Assembly: GCA_029861845.1 (NCBI GenBank)
Contig: JAOTYM010000047.1
Span: 1 to 32,061, forward strand
DNA: 32,061 nt
Source of the DNA: Gammaproteobacteria bacterium
GTDB lineage: Bacteria; Pseudomonadota; Gammaproteobacteria; Acidiferrobacterales; SPGG2
Reading direction: 5' to 3'
The notes below the pieces were generated by a model. It had not been told where the DNA came from. It did not search any database and saw only the letters and a program-made list of their open reading frames with translations. A program made the position numbers and the translations under genes. The first letter of the stretch is position 1. Each line of letters starts with the position of its first letter. Below are positions 22,524 through 31,238 of this stretch, in pieces.

Positions 22524-22560
22524 GACGCCGCCCGCTCGCCGCTGCGGAGCTGTTCAGCCG

Positions 22561-23901
22561 ATGGACCCGCTACACGGGACGCAAAGAGGCCGCGCCGGAC
22601 TGCTCCTGGCCGCCATGCTGGGCCTCATTTTGCTTTCCCTGCCAGTACGCGCCCATGACATCCCCAATGAAATTCTCCTGCACGGGTTCGTAAAACCGGA
22701 GGGCGAGCGGCTGCACTTCGTCGTGCGGGTCCCCCTGATCATGCTAGCCAGCATGAGCCTCCCCAAGCGCGGTCCCGGGTACCTGGATCTTGCCCGCCTC
22801 GACCACGCGCTGGAGACGTCGGCGACGGCCACCGCACGGCAGATTCAGTTGTACGAAGACGGGGTCCGGCTGACGCCAAGCCGTGTCAAGGCGCGCATCT
22901 CGCAGCCCTCCGACCGCTCCTTCGAGACGTTCGAGACCGCGCGCGTCCGCATCGCAGGACCCAAGCTGCCAGCGGGCACGAATGTCTTCTGGAACCAGGG
23001 TTTCTTCGACGCTCATCTGGAATACCCCATCCGCTCCGACCAATCCGATTTCGCCCTCGACATGCGAGTAGCGCCGGGGCTTTCGGGGCGGCTTAAGATG
23101 ATCGTCCGGTACATCCCACCCGCGGGATCGATCCGCGCCTACGAGATCCACGCGGGCTTTGGGCGGCTCGCGCTCGATCCACGCTGGCACCAGGCCGCCG
23201 GGGTGTTTGTAAAATCCGGCTTTTTCCACATCCTCGATGGCACCGACCATCTACTGTTTTTGTTCTGTCTCGTGATCCCGTTCCGCCGCCGCTGGTGGGA
23301 TTTGTTGAAGATTATCACCGCGTTTACGGTCGCCCACACCATCACGCTCATCGCCGCCGCCCAAGGCCTGGTGCCCGCCGGTGATTGGTTCCCGCCGTTG
23401 GTGGAGACATTAATCGCGGCGTCGATCGTGTACATGGCGCTGGAGAACATCGTCGCGGCGGACCTGCGGCGGCGCTGGCTCATCACCGCCGCCTTCGGCC
23501 TCGTGCACGGCTTCGGCTTCTCCTTCGCGCTCCAGCAAGATCTCCAGTTCGCGGGTGACCATCTCCTGCTCTCGCTCGTGTCGTTTAACGTCGGTGTGGA
23601 GCTCGGCCAGATCTTGGTCTTGCTTCTGGTGCTGCCGGTGCTCGGCCTGCTGTTCAGGCGCCGCTCGGTCGAGCGCTTCGGCGTGGTGATCCTGTCCGTC
23701 TTTCTGGCGCATACCGGGTGGCACTGGATGCTGGATCGGGTGCAGGGCCTGCGGAACGTCGAGTGGCCCAGCCTCGATGCCGCCTCACTGGCGGGCTGGG
23801 GACTGCTATTGCTACTCGTCGGTGGCGCCGCCTGGGCGATCGTAAAGCAGTGGAACCGTCGTTTGGCGGCGCAACGGAGAGCGGGTGATGACCTCACGTG
23901 A
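22561..23901 (+). CDS. HupE/UreJ family (type 2) membrane protein
   Basis: This protein of about 446 residues has a signal peptide (RGRAGLLLAAMLGLILLSLPVRA), a periplasmic N-terminal domain of about 200 residues, and then a HupE/UreJ_2-type membrane domain (PF13795). Conserved parts of the membrane domain are GFFHILDGTDHLLFLFCL, FTVAHTITL, LVHGFGFSFAL, NVGVELGQ and HTGWHWM, with about seven hydrophobic segments. His and Asp residues inside these helices may bind metal. HupE/UreJ proteins are linked to nickel or cobalt uptake; type 2 members are often of unknown function. ATG 22561 is chosen because GGAG lies about 11 bases before it and the earlier GTG sits in a hairpin. No hydrogenase or urease genes are near. 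The NHL gene upstream may be functionally linked. Confidence 0.85.
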   Translation: MDPLHGTQRGRAGLLLAAMLGLILLSLPVRAHDIPNEILLHGFVKPEGERLHFVVRVPLIMLASMSLPKRGPGYLDLARLDHALETSATATARQIQLYEDGVRLTPSRVKARISQPSDRSFETFETARVRIAGPKLPAGTNVFWNQGFFDAHLEYPIRSDQSDFALDMRVAPGLSGRLKMIVRYIPPAGSIRAYEIHAGFGRLALDPRWHQAAGVFVKSGFFHILDGTDHLLFLFCLVIPFRRRWWDLLKIITAFTVAHTITLIAAAQGLVPAGDWFPPLVETLIAASIVYMALENIVAADLRRRWLITAAFGLVHGFGFSFALQQDLQFAGDHLLLSLVSFNVGVELGQILVLLLVLPVLGLLFRRRSVERFGVVILSVFLAHTGWHWMLDRVQGLRNVEWPSLDAASLAGWGLLLLLVGGAAWAIVKQWNRRLAAQRRAGDDLT

Positions 23902-24029
23902 GTTGCTTACCGATCCCCTGTAAAGGAATTGACGTTTGCATGCGCTCGCCACCGGCCGCCATGGTCTGCATTTCCCCAGTCCAACGCTCATGGTGATGAT
24001 ACGAGAGTCGACACGCTAATCGCGTGCAT

Positions 24030-25070
24030 TCAGACGCCGAGTTTGTAGATCTGCGTCGTCTGGCCCTTACCCCGGATCGCTACGTCACCGATCGGTTCGA
24101 GCGAGTTCATCTCATGCAACAAACTTACAGTCGTACCCGAAACCAGCACCAGCGTCCCATACTCTTTGTTAAGCTGTTCCAGGCGAGCCGCAAGATTCAC
24201 GGCATCGCCATGAACGGTGTAGTTTATACGTTCGCCCGAACCGACGTTGCCGGCGATGACGGTACCGGTACTGATGCCCACCCGGGTGCGCAATTCCACC
24301 CCGGCGAAGGTTTTTCCTTTCACGGACGCCTGCAGCTCGCGCGCCGCCTGAACAGCGCTATCGGCATGCATGGGATCCTCCAGCGGAACGTTGAAAGTGA
24401 CCAGCATGGCGTCACCCTGAAACTGGTTGACCACACCTCCATAGCGCGCGATCGGCCCGATGGCCGCAGCAAAGTATTCATTGAGCATTTGTACTAGCTG
24501 CTCGGGCGGCATGCTCTCCGCGATGCTCGTGAACGATTCGATGTCGGAATAGAGGATGGTGGCCGTAGTCTTGGTCGGCCTGAGCGTACCCTTGCCGTCG
24601 ACGATCGCCTCGGCGACACTCGCCGGCACGTACTTGCCGAAGATCTCTCGGATGATAGCTAATTGCTGGGCGACAGCATCTCGCAGCCGTTTCTTTTCCA
24701 AGCTGGCACCAACCCGCGCCCGCAGTAGGACAGCGTCGAACGGTTTGAACAGATAGTCTTCGGCGCCCAGCTCAATGCAGCGCACCACGCTCTCGAGTTC
24801 GTCCACGGCCGAGATCATGAGAACGGGAATGTCTCTCAGGACCACGTCCGATTTCATGCGCTCGAGCACTTCATAACCGTTCATCTCTGGCATCATGATG
24901 TCGAGCAAGACCATGTCGAAGCGCTGCTCAGCAAGCAACTCTAGGGCTTGACGCCCGTTTTCGGCGGTGACGAGGTTGGTGTGCCCGTCGCGCTTCAGCC
25001 GTCGGGAAAGGGTATAGCGGTTATTCTCGTTATCATCGACGATCAGGAGCGCAGGGCCGTCAACACTCAC
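24030..25070 (-). CDS. Response regulator fused to a class III adenylate/guanylate cyclase
   Basis: This 346-residue protein has an N-terminal receiver (D12, D13, phospho-acceptor D57, K109), a linker helix (about 125-160, with the FGKYVP segment that precedes many bacterial cyclase domains) and a class III cyclase domain (about 165-346). Metal-binding Asp residues are D176 (YSDIESF) and D220 (QGDAM); transition-state residues are N292 and R296 (VNLAARLE). The residue that normally selects adenine, Lys in 'NKFxGD', is Gln216 here, and the partner position is Thr285, so ATP versus GTP cannot be called with certainty. It is last in the signalling operon and overlaps the previous gene by 4 bases (translational coupling). 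It probably produces cAMP or cGMP when phosphorylated. Confidence 0.92.
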   Translation of the reverse strand: MSVDGPALLIVDDNENNRYTLSRRLKRDGHTNLVTAENGRQALELLAEQRFDMVLLDIMMPEMNGYEVLERMKSDVVLRDIPVLMISAVDELESVVRCIELGAEDYLFKPFDAVLLRARVGASLEKKRLRDAVAQQLAIIREIFGKYVPASVAEAIVDGKGTLRPTKTTATILYSDIESFTSIAESMPPEQLVQMLNEYFAAAIGPIARYGGVVNQFQGDAMLVTFNVPLEDPMHADSAVQAARELQASVKGKTFAGVELRTRVGISTGTVIAGNVGSGERINYTVHGDAVNLAARLEQLNKEYGTLVLVSGTTVSLLHEMNSLEPIGDVAIRGKGQTTQIYKLGV

Positions 25071-25444
25071 TCAATCGCCCCCTTGCTGAGACTCGCCTCG
25101 ATCTTTTTGAGCAAGCGTTCGAACTCGACCGGTTTGACATCGTAATCATCGCATCCGGCCGCGATCGCCGATTCTCGATCGCCCGACAGAGCATGGGCTG
25201 ACAGCGCGATGATGGGGATGTCACGCGTCTCCGGCGAAGCCTTGAGCTGGGAAGTCGCCGACCATCCGTCGAGCCCTGGCAACGACAGATCCATGATTAT
25301 CAGTGCTGGTGATTCATGGCGCGCCTTCGCCACGCCTTCTTCACCGTCTCTTGCGACCACCACATCGTAGCCCTTGCGACTGAGTCGCCGGGACAACATA
25401 TAAATGTTGTCCTCATTGTCTTCGACATAGAGTATCTTAGTCAT
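25067..25444 (-). CDS. Single-domain response regulator (CheY/DivK-like)
   Basis: This 125-residue receiver domain has VEDNEDN at the acidic pocket (D9 and neighbours), phospho-acceptor D52 (IIMDLSLPGLDG), the S/T position in ALSAHAL and a conserved Lys in VKPVEF. ILYVEDNEDN and the GLDGW segment resemble DivK-type regulators. With no output domain, it probably shuttles phosphate or competes for the kinase. It starts directly after the kinase stop codon (no gap) and overlaps the cyclase gene by 4 bases. Confidence 0.93.
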   Translation of the reverse strand: MTKILYVEDNEDNIYMLSRRLSRKGYDVVVARDGEEGVAKARHESPALIIMDLSLPGLDGWSATSQLKASPETRDIPIIALSAHALSGDRESAIAAGCDDYDVKPVEFERLLKKIEASLSKGAIE

Positions 25445-28400
25445 CTACATAGACTCCCCACCCGCGCGGTACTTGCCAGCGTAACGGGTCACCAGATCCC
25501 GCAGCTCATCGAGCAGTCCATCGCGATCAGCGCTGGTTTTTTGCAGGATTCGCTCGACTCCGCCATTGAGCTGCCGATGGTCGTCCTCGGTCAGGTCGGC
25601 GGCTGTCACGACGACCACCGGAGGGTGGTTGGCACCCAGCTCCCTTCGCAACTCCCGAATGAACTCGAAGCCATCCATCTCGGGCATGAGAAGGTCGAGC
25701 AATATTAAGTCAGGCTTTGACTTGACGACACACTCCAATGCCACGCGGCCGTTCTCGGCCTCGGTGACCTCCCAACCTTCGCCAATGAACATGCGGGACA
25801 ACCGCTGTCTAGCGGCTACGTCGTCATCGACGACCAGTACTCGGCGCCCTGTCTCATCTGCTCGATATTTCTCGAGTAGCGCGCGGAGTCTCGGACGGTC
25901 GATCGGTTTGGTCATGTAATCCGATGCGCCCAGCGCATACCCTTTGTTCTTCTCATCGAGGATTGTCAGCATCACGATTGGAATGTGGGCTAGTTCGGGA
26001 TCGGCTTTCAGCGCACGAAGAACGCCCCACCCGTCCAGATCCGGCATCAACACGTCAAGTGTGATGAGCGAAGGAGAAATCTCGCGAGCAAGCCGTAGAC
26101 CGTCCTCGCCATTGCTAGCTGTGACTACGTCATAGCCCTCCTTGGCTAGAAAACGTCGCATCATGTCGCGCACCGTCGAGTCGTCGTCGACCACGAGCAC
26201 CGTGTTGGCGCGCCCGTCGTTCGGTTTGAGGACCAGCTTTCCATCGTCTTGCGTGGTTGTGGTCGGCTGAGTTAGAGCTTGTTGTTTGAGATCAGTCGGT
26301 AGTCGAACGATGAAGGTTGTTCCTTCGCCGAGCGTGCTTTCCACCCGAACGTCACCTTGCAGTAGATGACACAGATGTCGAGTGATGGCGAGTCCGAGAC
26401 CCGTGCCACCGTACTTTCGAGTGGTAGAACTGTCCGCCTGGGCGAACTCCTGGAACAACCTGTCCATCTGATCGGGCGTCATGCCTATTCCCGTGTCAAC
26501 GACTTTCAAAACCAAGCATTCGCCGAGCTCCCCGTTCTCCCTCTCGGCTTCTACCGTGATTTCGCCGTTCTCAGTGAACTTGCAAGCATTGCTCAACAGG
26601 TTGAGGCAGATCTGACGCGCGCGCATACAGTCGGTGTGCATGGTGCCGACATCATCCGGGCATCGCAGAATGAGCTTATTGCCATTTTTCTCCGCGAGCG
26701 GCTGGGCCGTGGTCATCAACTCGCGTAGCGTCGAAGCGATATCGAACACCTCTGGATGCAGCTCTATCTTGCCGGCCTCGATCTTAGAAAGATCAAGGAT
26801 CTCGTTGATGAGGTGCAGCAGGTGTTTGCCGGCCCGTAATATGCGTCCGAGCGGTTCTATGAAGTCTTCCGCTCCGATATCTTGTGCGTCTTCCTGCAAC
26901 ATTTCGGTGATTCCGATCACAGCGTTGAGCGGTGTACGCAGTTCGTGGCTCATATTGGCGAGAAACTGGCTCTTGGCCAATGTCGCGGATTCGGCTAACT
27001 CTTTTGCGACTCGCGACTGCTCTTCCGCACGCTTTCGTTCCATGACGCGGCCGAGTTGGACGCCCATCTGGGCCATGACGTCCAGCATTGGCTTGTGCGA
27101 CCGGACGACCTCATCCGAGAAGAACTCCAAGACCGCGGTAACTTCTCTGCCTACTAGCACCGGAAACGCGAGCGCCGACTTGACGCCGATTTCACCGGCG
27201 AACTTTGCCCTCGTAAAGTCCGGGTCTTCGGTTACGTCGTTGATCCAGACCGGTTTTGCGCCGGCCAGCGCCCTGCCCACTAACCCAACCCCACTCGGAC
27301 CCCATCGGGTACCGTCGGTCACGTTTCGGAGTCTGGCGAACTTTGCCGGATTCTTGAGGTACCAGAGCGGTGTGGAAACCACTTCCCCCGAGTCGTCGTC
27401 GCAAAGCATGTAGACATGCCCCACCGGCCAGCCGCTATAGAAACAGATTTCGTCGAGCGCGATTTGCATGGCCTGCTCGACACTGGTGGCTTCATTTGCC
27501 GCACTCGTGATGACCTGAAGTAATTGTAGAAATTCGCTTTTTTCGCGCAGTGCTTGTTCCGCCCGCTTGAGTTCAGTGACATCCATGTAGACCGCGACCG
27601 TACCGCGCTCCGCGGTTTTGCGTTCGTTGACCTGGATCCAAGTCCCGTCGCTGCGTTGTTGTGTTTGCGGTCCGATTGGATTTTCATGGTGGAACAATCG
27701 TTCCTCGATCCAATCCTCGACCCGGTTTTCGGCGTCCCGTATCAAGCCGCGCTCGGCCGCCTTGCGGATAACCGAGGCGAACTGCGCTCCGGGCACCGCT
27801 AGCCCATCGTTTATAGGATAGAGCATTTCTCGATACTTCTTATTGCTGAGTACCAAGGTGTCGTTTTCGTCATAAAGGCAGAATCCGTCCGGGATGCTCT
27901 CGATGGCATCAATAAGCTGCGCCTGAGCTCGGCGGACAGCCGCTTCCGCTTTCTTCTGTTCGGCGGCGAGACGGTCACGCTCTACAAGACTGTCGCGAAA
28001 CAGTGCCAGGGTGCGCGCCATCGCGCCGACCTCATCCGGTCCGACGGCTGGAATCTCGGCATCGAGCCGCCCGCTGGTGATCGCCGAAATCGCAGTGACG
28101 AGTTTCCGCAACGGAACCGTGATCGAGCGAAGCACAATCACGGTTAGCACGAGCCCCACAATCGCAGCGAGGATAACGATGTAGACCGAAAAATCGGCTG
28201 CGCGTTGAGCGCTGAGCAAGGTACGATCGCGCTTCTCAGTAGCCTCAGCTTCCAATCGGTTTAGCAGTGTGGCGAGACGCTCGTCAACTGTGCGTATATG
28301 CCTCAGCGCTTTCGCCCTTAGCGAATTCCCGAGTACTCGCTGGTCGTCGGTATAGGCATCGACAGCCAACATCGTCTGTTGCATCAAGCGATCGACCTGT

Positions 28401-28798
28401 TCGTGCACTTCGGCTACGACCGCGGCATCGTAATGCTCGAGTGCCAGAAGCTCGCTAGCAAGGACTTGACGAGCCTCGTTTGCTTTTTGCTCTGAGCGTA
28501 CATGCAAGCTAACCGCAAGATCTGTCAACCAGTACTTCAAGTCGCCGAATGCTCTGGTGGCAGCGTTAGCGGCCTTGAGAGCGGAAACAAAACGGGCGTC
28601 TTCCACCAGGGCTTCCGCCCCTTGAGAGAGTCGCTGGTTGAAGTAGAAATTGGATGCGACGAGAACACCGAGCAGTACCGTAGACAGAATGACCAGGCGC
28701 GTCGGGATCGACAAGTGAGACATGAGAATGCTTGGAGCTGTCGTCGTCGCGTTGAACTCTCTGTCAGAAGCTAATCGACAGCGCGCGTCGGCGGTCAA
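25445..28798 (-). CDS. Membrane hybrid histidine kinase: HAMP-PAS-GAF-HisKA-HATPase-REC-REC
   Basis: This protein has up to 1,117 residues. TM1 (about 31-53), a periplasmic helical domain (about 54-198) and TM2 (about 202-224) are followed by HAMP (225-277) and PAS (about 285-400, SIPDGFCLYDENDTLVLSNKK). Next come GAF (about 420-580), HisKA with phospho-acceptor H618 (SHELRTPLN), HATPase with the N, G1 and G2 boxes (NLLSNACKF, DTGIGM, GGTGLGLAI) and two receivers (D915 and D1035). The annotated start is a TTG overlapping the upstream stop; an ATG at 28723 (MSHLSIPTRL) is a good alternative just before TM1. It is co-encoded with the haem sensor upstream and with two receiver proteins downstream, forming a phosphorelay. 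The last receiver lacks the conserved Lys region in clear form. Confidence 0.95.
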   Translation of the reverse strand: MTADARCRLASDREFNATTTAPSILMSHLSIPTRLVILSTVLLGVLVASNFYFNQRLSQGAEALVEDARFVSALKAANAATRAFGDLKYWLTDLAVSLHVRSEQKANEARQVLASELLALEHYDAAVVAEVHEQVDRLMQQTMLAVDAYTDDQRVLGNSLRAKALRHIRTVDERLATLLNRLEAEATEKRDRTLLSAQRAADFSVYIVILAAIVGLVLTVIVLRSITVPLRKLVTAISAITSGRLDAEIPAVGPDEVGAMARTLALFRDSLVERDRLAAEQKKAEAAVRRAQAQLIDAIESIPDGFCLYDENDTLVLSNKKYREMLYPINDGLAVPGAQFASVIRKAAERGLIRDAENRVEDWIEERLFHHENPIGPQTQQRSDGTWIQVNERKTAERGTVAVYMDVTELKRAEQALREKSEFLQLLQVITSAANEATSVEQAMQIALDEICFYSGWPVGHVYMLCDDDSGEVVSTPLWYLKNPAKFARLRNVTDGTRWGPSGVGLVGRALAGAKPVWINDVTEDPDFTRAKFAGEIGVKSALAFPVLVGREVTAVLEFFSDEVVRSHKPMLDVMAQMGVQLGRVMERKRAEEQSRVAKELAESATLAKSQFLANMSHELRTPLNAVIGITEMLQEDAQDIGAEDFIEPLGRILRAGKHLLHLINEILDLSKIEAGKIELHPEVFDIASTLRELMTTAQPLAEKNGNKLILRCPDDVGTMHTDCMRARQICLNLLSNACKFTENGEITVEAERENGELGECLVLKVVDTGIGMTPDQMDRLFQEFAQADSSTTRKYGGTGLGLAITRHLCHLLQGDVRVESTLGEGTTFIVRLPTDLKQQALTQPTTTTQDDGKLVLKPNDGRANTVLVVDDDSTVRDMMRRFLAKEGYDVVTASNGEDGLRLAREISPSLITLDVLMPDLDGWGVLRALKADPELAHIPIVMLTILDEKNKGYALGASDYMTKPIDRPRLRALLEKYRADETGRRVLVVDDDVAARQRLSRMFIGEGWEVTEAENGRVALECVVKSKPDLILLDLLMPEMDGFEFIRELRRELGANHPPVVVVTAADLTEDDHRQLNGGVERILQKTSADRDGLLDELRDLVTRYAGKYRAGGESM

Positions 28799-29568
28799 CG
28801 AAACAGACTCACGCTAATGGTGCTACCGAGTTCTCCGAGCTTCCCCCCCTCCTTTGGATAGCCCGTGATATCGATCTCGCCCCTTGGCTCGCCGTGGCAC
28901 GCGAGGCAACCAGCGCCGTAGTACTCAGGGACCAGAAGACGAAAAGCTTCGCGGCCGTCGTTTTGCGCCACCATCGAAAGTACGTCGCCTTTGGGCCACT
29001 TCGGAGACATTAGCTTGTTCTGAATCATCTCGGATTCCCACTGGTCCGGCCGCGCTTTACGGTTGCGAACGCGTTCTGGTGGCCCCGTTACCTTTACCTC
29101 CGCTTCATCGCCGATCTTGCGCTTGAACCGTTCGTTGACTAGACGCGCAAACACCGCGGGAACGAATCCCTTGAATCCGACATTTGGGCTATTGATAGTT
29201 GCTTGGTTCTCATCCATGACCTCAACCACCGCAACCATTTGTGCCGCCAATAGGCGGCCCTGGCGCGATTCGGGATCGACATCGCGCGGGTCGCCGCCGG
29301 TGAGCTTCCTATAGTTTTCGATCGCGTTGCCGAGTACGACCTGCCCGCTCAACCCCTTGTCGCCGATGGTGGCGTCGTTGATGAGATCCTGGTTAGCAGA
29401 GATGACCGTACGTGCGGCACGCAGCAAGTTTGCCAGACTGATGGCGGTCTTTAGATCTTCCTCATCATGAGCCCATGAATCCACGTGCATAACCGCGAGT
29501 ACGGCCAGGGCTGCTAGTAACACTGAGGGACGGCGGGCGACGCCGGGACTCCATCGTGGTGTGCACAT
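28795..29568 (-). CDS. Periplasmic c-type haem sensor, Tll0287-like (DUF3365)
   Basis: This 257-residue protein starts at ATG 29568, chosen because AAAAGGAGACG precedes it; a longer frame to 29652 lacks this signal. A signal peptide (about 15-34, ending DSWAHD) is followed by a Tll0287-like/DUF3365 domain with the features LLRAARTVISANQDLIND, GFKGFVPAVFARLV and a single CLACH haem motif at 221-225 (GCLACHGEPRG). Proteins of this type bind one haem c and are thought to sense redox state or gases. The gene overlaps the kinase start by 4 bases, so sensor and kinase are probably made together, and the haem protein may act as a soluble or lipid-free input to the kinase's periplasmic domain. Confidence 0.85.
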   Translation of the reverse strand: MCTPRWSPGVARRPSVLLAALAVLAVMHVDSWAHDEEDLKTAISLANLLRAARTVISANQDLINDATIGDKGLSGQVVLGNAIENYRKLTGGDPRDVDPESRQGRLLAAQMVAVVEVMDENQATINSPNVGFKGFVPAVFARLVNERFKRKIGDEAEVKVTGPPERVRNRKARPDQWESEMIQNKLMSPKWPKGDVLSMVAQNDGREAFRLLVPEYYGAGCLACHGEPRGEIDITGYPKEGGKLGELGSTISVSLFR

Positions 29569-29961
29569 AACGTCTCCTTTTGAGCTTGGATTCGACGGGA
29601 AATAGAGCGGTAGTGCTGGCACCATTTCCGATGCGCTGGTAGATGTTAGCACGATCCGGATCGGTTAGGGCGAGATAACTACGCGCGGGCGTTGTTTGCG
29701 ACACATCCAACTCTCACTTAGCCGGCGTTTTAGATTGCCTTCAGCCGCCAGTGTTTGGCTTGCGCCTCTTTGTCCGTGAAGCACTGCTGAAATTCTGGCG
29801 TGGCATTAACCATGGCAAAGCGGTGTCGGCGTAGGCCTACGAGCACGTGCAGTGCCGGCTGACAATGCGCGGGGTCGAGTTCGCACCGGGCTTTTATGCG
29901 GGCGAGCTAAACTACCCGCCTGCGTGCAGGGGCCGAGGGCTAAGCACTGGCAGCGGTTGGG

Positions 29962-30261
29962 TCAGCAGGCGAACTGCAGCGGCGGTGCGCGAGCGTCATC
30001 CTCATGGCGCTGTCGCGCCTTGCGGTGTTCGACGATGTGAGCCCTGCGATTGGGCTCGGTGAGCCTTGAGCAATCACGCGTCGCTACCCGCCACAGTGCG
30101 GACATTGAGAGGTCGATGTCGAACCCCCGACGCCGGCGCTGCATCCAGCTCATGGGCGCGATGGGCTTTGGCTCGCTGGCCTCGGCCGAGGTGGCCGCTT
30201 GGTTCTCGGGCACCGGTGGCGGTCTTTGGCTGGCAACGACGTGGTGGCGATGCATTGGCAT
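29962..30261 (-). pseudogene. C-terminal remnant of an IS91-type transposase
   Basis: The minus-strand frame contains PIAPMSWMQRRRRGFDIDLS, then a degenerate segment ending RLTEPNRRAHIVEHRKARQRH and RAPPLQFAC-stop. This resembles the C-terminus of IS91-family transposases, where 'RVFxIDLxxCPxCGGxLRVIAxIxxPxxIxxILxH' is followed by a tail ending in RAPPLQ. The expected CPxCGG zinc motif is lost (SMSALWR), and no N-terminal catalytic part lies upstream. It is a dead fragment. The family call is from memory of conserved segments. Confidence 0.55.
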
Positions 30262-30291
30262 GAAGTGTGATCAAACAGGCTGATAGATGCG

Positions 30292-30320
30292 TTTCGATTT
30301 GAAAATAAGTGGCTTATAAT
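30292..30320 (+). promoter_or_regulatory. Promoter with perfect -10 close to the start codon
   Basis: A perfect TATAAT lies at 30315-30320, with a weak -35 (TTTCGA, 30292-30297) 17 bases upstream. Transcription would begin near 30327, only about 4 bases before ATG 30331, which has no ribosome-binding site. The mRNA may be leaderless. Confidence 0.5.
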
Positions 30321-30330
30321 TCCTAACCAT

Positions 30331-30702
30331 ATGAGCATTCGCGTGGTAGCAGAGGTCGAGATCAAGCGTGGTCGGGTCGATGAGTTCAAGACAATTGCGG
30401 CCGAAGTAATCCAACGAGTCGAGGCGAACGAGCCGCGTACGTGGACCTACGAGTGGTACCTGAACGAAGACGAATCGAAGTGTTACGTGCTCGAGCATTA
30501 CGCTGACTCGGCTGCCACCATGGCGCATATGGAAAACGTCGGCCCGCTGCTCGATCGATTCTTCGAAACCTGCTCGATCGACAATCTGTCGCTGTTCGGC
30601 GAGGTGTCGGCCGAGGTGCGGGAGGCCTTCGCGGCGCTCAATCCGAGCGTCTTTGAGCACTGGTCCGGGGTCAGCCGCGAGTTGGTCGATGCCAACAAGT
30701 GA
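30331..30702 (+). CDS. ABM-fold protein, putative quinol monooxygenase-like
   Basis: This 123-residue protein belongs to the antibiotic-biosynthesis-monooxygenase (dimeric alpha/beta barrel) superfamily: an opening strand IRVVAEVEIKRGRVDEFKTIAAEVIQRVEANEPRTWTYEWYLNEDESKCYVLEHYAD, then SAATMAHMENV. Length and layout fit small YgiN-like members. Members act on quinols or other aromatic compounds, or bind haem; the substrate cannot be told. The protein appears intact although it lies in a region of broken genes. The start is as called because a perfect -10 box lies just upstream; no Shine-Dalgarno is present. Confidence 0.8.
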   Translation: MSIRVVAEVEIKRGRVDEFKTIAAEVIQRVEANEPRTWTYEWYLNEDESKCYVLEHYADSAATMAHMENVGPLLDRFFETCSIDNLSLFGEVSAEVREAFAALNPSVFEHWSGVSRELVDANK

Positions 30703-30803
30703 GCTTTGCGTAGGTGGCGCCCGAAAATCCAAAGCGGGTTGATTTCCAACGGCTGACGCTGGCTAGGCGATGTGATCTAGGCTCTGGGTCGCGATGCCGG
30801 TGA

Positions 30804-30971
30804 CTACATTTCCTTCACTTCTGCCACTTCAATTGTGCCGATGTCAAGCTGCGGGCAGCCCTTAGCCATTTCAAGCACATCCATGGTGTCGGCCCTGACG
30901 ATAGAAAACCCTGACAAGGGATTCGACCCACCATCGTCCGATACACCACCGGCGCTTACGGTCTTGGACAT
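30804..30971 (-). pseudogene. C-terminal part of a YCII-related protein
   Basis: The minus-strand frame from 30971 to a stop at 30804 encodes 55 residues including KTVSAGGVSDDGGSNPLSGFSIV, MDVLEMAKGCPQLD and GTIEVAEVKEM at the end. This matches the second half of YCII-domain proteins (about 95-100 residues), where the GGVSDGGSNP and EMAKGCPHLE segments are conserved. The N-terminal half is missing: an in-frame stop lies about 24 bases before the ATG. The ATG may be only an internal Met. Confidence 0.7.
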
Positions 30972-31016
30972 TCCCAAGGGCGTGCTTCTAACTCAGCCTA
31001 TCGGATCGCGGTTTCG

Positions 31017-31238
31017 CTAGCTCGCGGCCAGCTCGTCGACGATGAGAGCGGTGGCCGACTCGTTCATCGCCGTCTCGATTTCGTCCCGCCAGGGCAACCC
31101 GGGCTGTAACCGCGCCTTGTCCAACCAGACCCGTAGGCCAGCCTCTTGGCTCAGACGGGTTGCTAGCAGCTCAACGTCGGCTGCATCGTGCCGACTGTAG
31201 CTTACGAAGACGTCGTGTGTGATAACAGGACCGGCCAT
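31017..31238 (-). pseudogene. N-terminal half of a TIR-domain protein
   Basis: From ATG 31238 with a good GGAGGACTCC box, the minus strand encodes HDVFVSYSRHDAADVELLATRLSQEAGLRVWLDKARLQPGLPWRDEIETAMNES, which is the start of a TIR_2 domain (PF13676). The usual beta-A strand VFVSYS, the BB region and the W-rich helix are present. After about residue 65 it diverges and stops (VDELAAS), so the second half of the domain and any effector are gone. TIR domains of this kind occur in bacterial defence effectors that consume NAD+. Confidence 0.75.

Larger units (their letters stand above)
29569..30330. other. Decayed stretch upstream of the sensor operon
   Basis: Apart from the transposase remnant at 29962-30261 there is no complete gene. 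A minus-strand fragment at 29730-29813 reads as 27 protein-like residues (MVNATPEFQQCFTDKEAQAKHW...) ending in TAA and may be another gene end. The promoter of the sensor operon should lie in about 29580-29700 (minus), but no clear box pair is seen. Confidence 0.45.

Noticed and set aside
22504..22560. GTG start for the HupE-like protein
   Set aside because: It lies inside an 11-bp hairpin, and the extra residues have no signal-peptide character; ATG 22561 fits better.
30050..30283. Plus-strand frame with hydrophobic segments over the transposase remnant
   Set aside because: The minus strand carries recognisable transposase segments; the plus frame is its shadow.
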